Shown here piece after piece: positions 58,634 through 64,000 of a stretch of DNA of 64,000 nucleotides. The DNA is from Flavobacterium sp. MK4S-17 (lineage in GTDB: Bacteria > Bacteroidota > Bacteroidia > Flavobacteriales > Flavobacteriaceae), in NCBI RefSeq assembly GCF_009848495.1, contig NZ_WWEP01000011.1, positions 83,842 to 147,841 on the forward strand. Reading direction: 5' to 3'. How positions within the stretch are numbered: position 1 is the stretch's first letter; every line of letters begins with the position of its first letter. A program made the translations under genes and the position numbers. The notes under the pieces were generated by a model. That model saw nothing but the letters and a program-made list of their open reading frames with translations, made no database searches and had not been told where the DNA came from.

Positions 58634-60472
58634 CTAAATTTCAGAAAGTATCTTTTCAAACTCATCATCATCGGTAATCTGCATTTTTTTCTTGATCCTG
58701 TATTTTTTTGTTATTGCACTTTCATGCGAAATTTGGAGTAATGAGGCAATTTCTTTATTGGAAAGGTTAAGTTTTAGTAGCGAGCAGAATTCCAGATCGT
58801 TTTTAGTAAGCTTTGAAAACTTGTTGCCCAACTTTTGATTAAATTCTGGGTGTATGCTGTTAAACCGTGTTTCAAACTGGCGCCAATAATCTTTTTGTTT
58901 AATTAAATGCTGGAGTTCTTTTTTAAGCTCACTTACTTTTGTTATTTCACCAAGGTCGCATTTTTCCAGGATTTGGGTAATGCTGTCCTGATAATTTGCC
59001 ATTTGCAGTGTGGTTGATGTTAACTCCCTTTCTTTTTCCTCAATAATTTCCTTTTGCGCATTATTTAGCTCCAGTTCATGCAAATGTTGTTGTTGCAGCA
59101 ATGCTTTTTCTGATTCAACAGCTTTAATCTGTTCCTGCTGGAGTTTGTTTTTAAACAAGTAGCTGCGCAGGTAAAGCAATATGAGCACTATAAAGGATAT
59201 GCTCATGATTATATACAGGTAAAGCAGTTTTTTCTCTGCTTTCATTGCTTTTGTTAATGCATTATTTTTTGCAGCCAGTACAACATTTTTTTCCCTTTGC
59301 AGGTCAGTCTGAAATTTAGCCTGTATTTCTTTTACAGCATCTTCTTTCTCTGCGGAACTGATACTGTCCATTAGTGTTATAGTATTTTTATAAGCACTTA
59401 TAGCTTTGCTGTCATTGGTTTTACTGTAGGTTTCCGCTATGGCTTTTTCATATACCACCCTGTCAACCATGTTTAGCTTTGTATTTTTTTGGAAGGGGGC
59501 AGTTTTATTTATAATGGCCTGTGCCTCGCTGTACCTTCCCATTTGGTTTAATATATCAATATATTCTCCGGCAATACGCAAAGTCCATAGAGATTTTACT
59601 TCCAAAAGTAAATCCAGAGATTTTTTGTAATTTTTTAATGCACTTTCCCTGTTTCTTTCAAGGTTCTCAATGTTCCCTATTTTCGAATAGGTGATGCCGA
59701 TAAGTTCTTTATCATCAAATTTTTTGAGGCCGTCTACAGCTATTTTCAATGCTTTTTTGGCCTCCTGCAAATTGTTGAGCCTTATATAAGCTTCTCCGAT
59801 ATTAATATAGGTAAGGTAATAGTTTTTTTCGGCACCAATTTCTTTAAACCCCGGAAGGCATTCCTTATAAAGGTCTATGGCAAAATTAAAATTCTCCATG
59901 CCCAGGTAAGTATTTGCTAGCTTTTGCTTAATGGCATACAGTTGTTTGGTTTTCTTTTCCGTTTTAAGTATGGCAATGGCTTTAAGCAACAGGTCAACAG
60001 ATTTCTCATATTGCCTCATATAATTATAATTAGATGCCATTTCGCCATAAAGCATAGCCTCCCCGGTTTTGTTATTGTCTTTTTTAGTAACGGTTAAAGC
60101 ATCATTAAGATATTTTAATGAGGTTTCATACTCGCCTTTATTCCTGTAGCTGGCAGAAATATTAATATAAGGCCTCAATATAATTTTAGGGTAATTATCT
60201 ATGTAGGGTAATGATTTTTTATAGTAGTAAATAGCAGAGTCCGTCATGCCCTTCATATTATAATATAAGCCATAAAGGTGGTAAGTATTCCCTTTAATGG
60301 TATCATGCGCACCTGCTGAATTGGCGAGTGTTTTTTTAATTATAACCAGGGCACTGTCAGGTTGTGTAAAAACAAGTTCCCTTGCTTTTAATTCAGCTTC
60401 TTTAAAATTGTAGTTTGTTCCCTGTGCAAGGCATAGTACAGGAAAGAGCAGGGTAAGTAAATTCCTCATCAT
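58634..60472 (-). CDS. TPR-transmembrane-LuxR type HTH regulator
   Basis: 612 residues. Signal peptide (about 1-17, LLTLLFPVLCLAQG); periplasmic TPR array (about 20-385, for example YHLYGLYYNMKGMTDSAIYY, YLTYINIGEAYIRLNNLQEA); one membrane helix (about 415-436, LLYLYIIMSISFIVLILLYL); a cytoplasmic coiled coil (about 440-510, LQQQHLHELELNNAQKEIIE); and a C-terminal LuxR/GerE-type helix-turn-helix (about 550-612, LTKNDLEFCSLLKLNLSNKE and IASLLQISHESAITKKYRIK). A single-protein route from periplasmic signal to DNA binding, common in Bacteroidota. No kinase or receiver domain. ATG at 60469 is an alternative start one codon in. Lies upstream of the T9SS gene on the same strand. Confidence 0.87.
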   Translation of the reverse strand: MMRNLLTLLFPVLCLAQGTNYNFKEAELKARELVFTQPDSALVIIKKTLANSAGAHDTIKGNTYHLYGLYYNMKGMTDSAIYYYKKSLPYIDNYPKIILRPYINISASYRNKGEYETSLKYLNDALTVTKKDNNKTGEAMLYGEMASNYNYMRQYEKSVDLLLKAIAILKTEKKTKQLYAIKQKLANTYLGMENFNFAIDLYKECLPGFKEIGAEKNYYLTYINIGEAYIRLNNLQEAKKALKIAVDGLKKFDDKELIGITYSKIGNIENLERNRESALKNYKKSLDLLLEVKSLWTLRIAGEYIDILNQMGRYSEAQAIINKTAPFQKNTKLNMVDRVVYEKAIAETYSKTNDSKAISAYKNTITLMDSISSAEKEDAVKEIQAKFQTDLQREKNVVLAAKNNALTKAMKAEKKLLYLYIIMSISFIVLILLYLRSYLFKNKLQQEQIKAVESEKALLQQQHLHELELNNAQKEIIEEKERELTSTTLQMANYQDSITQILEKCDLGEITKVSELKKELQHLIKQKDYWRQFETRFNSIHPEFNQKLGNKFSKLTKNDLEFCSLLKLNLSNKEIASLLQISHESAITKKYRIKKKMQITDDDEFEKILSEI

Positions 60473-60517
60473 AATCTTTATTAACAGCGTTGGGGGTAAC
60501 GGTGGTTAAATTTAACA

Positions 60518-60525
60518 CAAAATTA
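60518..60525 (-). promoter_or_regulatory. -7 promoter element of the TPR/LuxR regulator
   Basis: TAATTTTG on the minus strand, 45 nt upstream of the start codon. Confidence 0.45.
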
Positions 60526-60552
60526 TGATTTAAGGTAAATTAAAAAGCAGGT

Positions 60553-61014
60553 TTAAAAACGTTCCAGTTTAGAAGTAATAAGGTTATACTCATAACCTTT
60601 CCTCATGAGGAATTCGAAGGTTTTTTTCTTTTTCTTCATGAGGTTTGATTCTTTGGCGGATTCCCAAAACCGTTCAGCTAAATCATTGAAAGCTTTAAGA
60701 TATTCATCTTCATTAAGTTCCTTTAATGCAGCATCTATATTGTATCTCGATATTTTCCTGGCTTTCAGCTCATTTATAATCCTAACGCGTCCCCAGTGTT
60801 TTATCCTGTGTTTTCCACGGGCAAAACTTTTGGCAAAACGCTCCTCATTTAAAAAGTTATGTTCAATAAGATAGGCAATAATTACATCAATTGCCTGGGG
60901 TATCATATTAAGGCTCTTCAGTTTTTGAACAACCTCTTCATGGCAGCGTTCCTGGTACGCACAGTACTGCTCAAGTTTTTTACGGGCTTCCTCAACAGTA
61001 TAGCTTTTATGCAT
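60553..61014 (-). CDS. recX: Regulatory protein RecX
   Basis: Binds RecA filaments and limits recombinase activity. 153 residues from the ATG at 61014 (MHKSYTVEEARKKLEQYC); a longer frame starts at a TTG. The three tandem three-helix repeats are visible: EEARKKLEQYCAYQERCHEEVVQKL, IIAYLIEHNFLNEERFAKSFARGKHRIKHWG and INELKARKISRYNIDAAL, with the conserved FLNEERFAKSF motif. 22 nt after the JmjC-like gene, probably cotranscribed with it. recA is not in the window. Confidence 0.93.
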   Translation of the reverse strand: MHKSYTVEEARKKLEQYCAYQERCHEEVVQKLKSLNMIPQAIDVIIAYLIEHNFLNEERFAKSFARGKHRIKHWGRVRIINELKARKISRYNIDAALKELNEDEYLKAFNDLAERFWESAKESNLMKKKKKTFEFLMRKGYEYNLITSKLERF

Positions 61015-61025
61015 AAAAAAAAAGT

Positions 61026-61054
61026 ACAAACCCTGCCTAAACCGGCAGGTTTAA
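61026..61054 (-). terminator. Weak hairpin between the JmjC-like gene and recX
   Basis: CCTGCC (about 61032-61037) pairs with GGCAGG, with one bulged C and flanking AAA/TTT pairs. It overlaps the stop of the JmjC-like gene; it may attenuate rather than stop transcription into recX. Confidence 0.4.
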
Positions 61055-61909
61055 TTTTTTGTGCGTGTTAACTACAGCCTGCCTGTTTTTATAGTCTATC
61101 CAGGCCTGGCCTTTGTATCTGCGCATAAAATTATCAAAGTGCCTCATAATAAATATATTATAAACTGCTTTAGAAAGGTTGCTTACCTTTCTTGGCAGGG
61201 CACGCAGGCTCATGGAAAACCCCGGTGTAACATATTTCATGTAGTGCCAGTAACCCTCGGGCATATATAGTACTTCCCCATGTTCAAGATTGGCTTCCAG
61301 GCCCTTGGCATGTTTAAGTGCAGGCCATCTTTCAAAATCGGGGTTGTCAAAATCAATATCTTCTCTCGAAATAAGTGCATGTGGCACTTTATAAAGATAA
61401 GGTGTCTGGTCGGGTGCAAAAAGGATACACCTTTTTTTACCATGAAAATGGAAATGAAGTATATTAGAATAATCTATATCATAATGAATAAAAACTTTAG
61501 AATTTTCGCCGCCAAAAAACAGCATGGGAAGCTGTTTTATAAGCTTAAGCCCTATATCCGGCCATCTAAAGTCGTTTTTTAGCTGCGGCACCTCTTTCAT
61601 AAGGTTATATAGAAAGATGCGGTAATTTGTGGGTTCAGAATTTAAAAGGTCTATATATCCAGACATTTTCATTTCTGCATGTGCCTCATTAAAGCCATCT
61701 TTATGCGATACCGGCCTGTCATCATAAAGGGGTACAGTTTTATCGCCGGCAACTTCCTTTATATAATTAAGGTTCCATTTTTTATATGCAGGCCAGTCTT
61801 CAGTAAGCTTGGATATAATTAATGGCTTTTGCTTCCTTACATAATTATTATAAAAATCCTCTTTGGATATTGTCTCTACGCGTTCAATTTCTGTTAGGTG
61901 TAGTGGCAT
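61037..61909 (-). CDS. Cupin-like/JmjC domain oxygenase
   Basis: 290 residues, cytoplasmic. N-terminal RVETISKEDFYNNYVRKQKP and LIISKLTEDWPAYKKWNLNY are typical of the cupin_8/JmjC group. The Fe(II) site H-x-D...H is visible: His and Asp in VFIHYDIDYSN and the distal His in YMPEGYWHYM; LHFHFHGKKRCILFAP gives the central strands. Fe(II)/2-oxoglutarate oxygenases of this group hydroxylate proteins or small molecules; the substrate is unknown. Heads a two-gene unit with recX. Promoter element TAATTTTG at 61934-61941 (minus), with a second at 61987-61994. Confidence 0.85.
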   Translation of the reverse strand: MPLHLTEIERVETISKEDFYNNYVRKQKPLIISKLTEDWPAYKKWNLNYIKEVAGDKTVPLYDDRPVSHKDGFNEAHAEMKMSGYIDLLNSEPTNYRIFLYNLMKEVPQLKNDFRWPDIGLKLIKQLPMLFFGGENSKVFIHYDIDYSNILHFHFHGKKRCILFAPDQTPYLYKVPHALISREDIDFDNPDFERWPALKHAKGLEANLEHGEVLYMPEGYWHYMKYVTPGFSMSLRALPRKVSNLSKAVYNIFIMRHFDNFMRRYKGQAWIDYKNRQAVVNTHKKLNLPV

Positions 61910-62010
61910 GCTAGAAGTGGGTTAAAGCTAAGGCAAAATTAATAAAGCGTTATGTAATTGTAAAATACGCAATATAATTCCAGGGGCAAAATTAGCAAAT
62001 AATTTAATAA

Positions 62011-62036
62011 TAAAGCAGTCCTCCAGGACTGCTTTA
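62011..62036 (-). terminator. Terminator of the OmpA/PD40 gene
   Basis: Perfect 12-bp stem TAAAGCAGTCCT (62011-62022) with AGGACTGCTTTA (62025-62036), followed on the minus strand by a T/A run. 18 nt after the stop at 62054. Confidence 0.75.
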
Positions 62037-62053
62037 TATGTTAAAACCTGGTG

Positions 62054-63928
62054 CTATTTTTTAACTATTAAAAACTCATTCCTTCGGTTAAGGGCATGCT
62101 GTTCATCGGTACAATCCTCGTCGCAATCTACTTTAGGTTCGCTCTCGCCATAACCTTTGCCCGAAATCCTGTCCTGGCTTATACCCTGAGATATTACATA
62201 CTGCACGGCAGCCCTTGCCCTCCTGTCCGAAAGGTTCAGGTTATACTCATCACTGCCGCGGTTATCGGTATGTGCCTTTACCATAATTACCATGTCGGGT
62301 TTGCTTTTCATTACCTCTACCAGCTTGTTAAGCTCTTTAGTTGCTTTTTCGGTTATATTGCTTTTGTCAAATTCAAAATAAATATCGTTAAGCACTACCG
62401 CGCCGTCTTTAATAATATTTTCTACAGGGGCAAGCCCGGCATCAACAGTAATTTTACCGCCCTTTGCCTTTGCAATGGGGAATGTGCTGCTTAAATACCC
62501 TATTGCAGATGCCGTAACCGAATATGCCCTGTCACAATCCACATTATAAATTACATTACCCTGAGCATCAGTGGTGCGTGTTTCTATAACGTTTTGTCTG
62601 TCGTCCAGTATGGCAACTTTTGAATTGGCAAGTGGTTTGCCTGTTTTATTGTCTTTTACCGTTACAATCGCCTCTACACCACATACAGGTATAGCCAAGT
62701 GAAGGTTGTCTGCGCCATCCCTGTTGGTTGAAAAAATACCTATATTATGTTTTGTGCTAAAACTAAAGGCAAAGTCATCCTGTGGGGAGTTTATCGGCAT
62801 GCCCAGGTTTATGGCTTCATCATCTTTTGTCAGGTCAATCATGAAAACATCATAAGCACCAAAACCTTTTCTTCCGTCTGAGGCGAAAAAGAGTTTATCA
62901 TCCTCGGTGATGTACGGAAAGTTCTCGTTGCCCTCAGTGTTTACTTTATTTCCCAGGTTAACAGGCTCGCTGTAAGTGTTGTTGCCTTTCACCTCCACCT
63001 TCCAAATGTCGGTGCCACCCATAGAACCTTTCCTGTTTGAGGCAAAATAAAGGGTTTTGCCGTCTTTGCTTATGGCAGGGTTACCGGTTGACCATTTTTT
63101 ATCGTTAAACGGTACAGGTTGTACGTTACCCCATTTGCCGTCTTTGCCTTTTGTAGCCCTGTAAAGGTAAATAAGGCTGTTGCGCTGGTGTCCTTTCTCT
63201 TTTTCATATTCCCCTTCCCTAAAGCTTTCACCTGCAAAATACATGGTATTCCCATCGGCTGTTACGGCGGCAGGGCCATCATGGTATTTTGTATCTACCT
63301 CACTTACAGGTGTAGGTTCGCTGAAAGTACCATTGGTGTTATATGTAGATGTGTATAAATCAAGATAAGGCTCTTCGTTCCTGCCATATGTCCTTCGTGC
63401 AGTATTTCGGGTACTGGCAAAATATAAGGTATTGTCATTTAGTAATACACCGCCAAAATCAGAATACTTTTTATCACTTATATCAAGATATTTTTCATCA
63501 AAAAGTTTTGTCTGGTTGCGCAGCTTTGGCAGATAGTCCGGATCCTGTTTAAAAATTACCGCCCGCTGGTCTTTCGGAGCCATTTTGGCAAAAGTCTGCA
63601 TCTGTTTGTTGGCTTCTTCATAATTGCCTTCTGCCTTCAGCATCTGTGCATAGCGGTAGTAGGTTTCGGCATCCTGCTTGCTTTGCACAGCTTTGGCATA
63701 CCACTTTACGGCTTCTTTGGTATTAAATAGGTTATAATAGCTTTCGGCAATCTGTTTATAAACATACGGACTGGCTTTACCGTTATGAGTTAGTTTTTCA
63801 TATTCTTTTGCAGCATCAATATATTCAAAGCGGTTAAAAAGCCTGTCGGCCGTTTCGGTATCTTTATTTTGTGCAGTTAGGATAAGTCCTGCAAAAAGTA
63901 AACTTAATGTAAGGCTTAACTGTTTCAT
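62054..63928 (-). CDS. OmpA family protein with TPR and PD40 repeats (PorP/SprF-linked)
   Basis: 624 residues. Signal peptide (1-19, ending LILTAQ); TPR-like repeats (about 25-110, YKQIAESYYNLFNTKEAVKW, YRYAQMLKAEGNYEEANK); a WD40/PD40-type beta-propeller (about 150-425, GGVLLNDNTLYFASTR, NPAISKDGKTLYFASNRKG, FPYITEDDKLFFASDGRKG); a carboxypeptidase-regulatory-like domain (about 430-500, GKPLANSKVAILDD ... YSVTASAIGYLSS); and a C-terminal OmpA peptidoglycan-binding domain (about 515-624, YFEFDKSNIT, VKAHTDNRGSDEYNLNLSDR, ALNRRNEFLIV). This architecture is common just downstream of porP/sprF genes and resembles PorE, which links the T9SS machinery to the cell wall. It follows a porP/sprF-like gene here by 15 nt. 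Confidence 0.9.
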   Translation of the reverse strand: MKQLSLTLSLLFAGLILTAQNKDTETADRLFNRFEYIDAAKEYEKLTHNGKASPYVYKQIAESYYNLFNTKEAVKWYAKAVQSKQDAETYYRYAQMLKAEGNYEEANKQMQTFAKMAPKDQRAVIFKQDPDYLPKLRNQTKLFDEKYLDISDKKYSDFGGVLLNDNTLYFASTRNTARRTYGRNEEPYLDLYTSTYNTNGTFSEPTPVSEVDTKYHDGPAAVTADGNTMYFAGESFREGEYEKEKGHQRNSLIYLYRATKGKDGKWGNVQPVPFNDKKWSTGNPAISKDGKTLYFASNRKGSMGGTDIWKVEVKGNNTYSEPVNLGNKVNTEGNENFPYITEDDKLFFASDGRKGFGAYDVFMIDLTKDDEAINLGMPINSPQDDFAFSFSTKHNIGIFSTNRDGADNLHLAIPVCGVEAIVTVKDNKTGKPLANSKVAILDDRQNVIETRTTDAQGNVIYNVDCDRAYSVTASAIGYLSSTFPIAKAKGGKITVDAGLAPVENIIKDGAVVLNDIYFEFDKSNITEKATKELNKLVEVMKSKPDMVIMVKAHTDNRGSDEYNLNLSDRRARAAVQYVISQGISQDRISGKGYGESEPKVDCDEDCTDEQHALNRRNEFLIVKK

Positions 63929-63943
63929 GGTTGTTTATTTAGG

Positions 63944-64000
63944 TTAGAAATAACGCGGTGAGCGTGATACTTTTTTCGGGAAGTTCAGGTCAAAGAGCAA
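63944..64000 (-). CDS. PorP/SprF-like membrane protein, C-terminal end (cut by window edge)
   Basis: The last 18 codons read LLFDLNFPKKVSRSPRYF and a stop. The ending F-D-L-N-F ... S-P-R-Y-F with terminal Phe is typical of PorP/SprF type IX secretion-related outer-membrane barrels. Position just upstream of an OmpA/PD40 gene supports this, since the two are usually paired. Only the tail is visible. Confidence 0.6.
   Translation of the reverse strand: MLFDLNFPKKVSRSPRYF

Overview
The window looks like a chromosomal segment of a Flavobacteriaceae (Bacteroidota) member, close to Flavobacterium. Reasons: many genes are preceded by the Bacteroidota -7 promoter element TAnnTTTG rather than a strong Shine-Dalgarno site; three secreted proteins end in type IX secretion (T9SS) type A sorting domains; there is a PorP/SprF-OmpA pair, DUF4270 and DUF4286 proteins, a bifunctional ornithine-lipid acyltransferase of the OlsF type, and an atpD-atpC pair with a short epsilon subunit. 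No tRNA, rRNA, CRISPR array, transposase or phage gene was seen, so most of it is core genome.

Layout. 0-8 kb: tail of an aldo/keto reductase, a T9SS-exported M1 aminopeptidase (minus strand), then a plus-strand block serS - TPR protein - DUF4286 - rsmA - mgtE. 8-20 kb: an unknown exported protein, a 2-hydroxyacid dehydrogenase/VOC fusion, olsF, exonuclease III, an OmpA-type lipoprotein, an aspartoacylase-like enzyme, uvrC with a patatin/outer-membrane-barrel protein directly behind it, and dinB. 20-25 kb: a membrane protein of the misnamed 'site-specific recombinase' family, an overlapping CYTH-ypdA pair, and a radical SAM gene broken by a frameshift. 25-31.5 kb: a complete RND efflux operon (GbsR/MarR regulator, adaptor, pump, outer-membrane channel) with a clear palindromic operator. 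31.6-40 kb: a T9SS sugar dehydrogenase and a compact minus-strand run panC - panD - flippase-like - esterase - radA - AsmA-like/GT51 transglycosylase. 40-46.4 kb: divergent from panC, a stand-alone degenerate glycogen-synthase N-domain protein, a DUF4270 lipoprotein and glmS, then atpD-atpC. 46.4-53.7 kb: a small lipoprotein, an XRE/DUF2975 pair, and biotin genes (bioF; DUF2007-bioD-bioA-ketosynthase-like) flanking an AI-2E family transporter. 53.7-64 kb: a 1,385-residue T9SS beta-helix surface protein with unusual flanking repeats, a TPR/transmembrane/LuxR-type regulator, recX with a JmjC-like protein, and an OmpA/PD40 protein behind the end of a porP/sprF gene.

Functional themes are cell-envelope building (T9SS cargo, OmpA proteins, ornithine lipid, peptidoglycan polymerisation, GlcN6P supply), cofactor synthesis (pantothenate, biotin), DNA repair (uvrC, xth, dinB, radA, recX) and drug efflux. 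I did not find a clearly new multi-gene defence or mobile system. The most unusual points are the degenerate GT5 protein in the glmS operon, the AsmA-like/GT51 fusion, the dehydrogenase/VOC fusion, the ketosynthase-like protein in the biotin cluster (with no bioC/bioG/bioH nearby), likely leaderless transcripts for uvrC, bioF and the bioDA operon, and repeated hairpin modules beside the large surface protein. Start sites were corrected in several places where the longest reading frame begins with TTG or GTG inside a promoter element. Family names come from recognition of motifs by eye; no database search was run.
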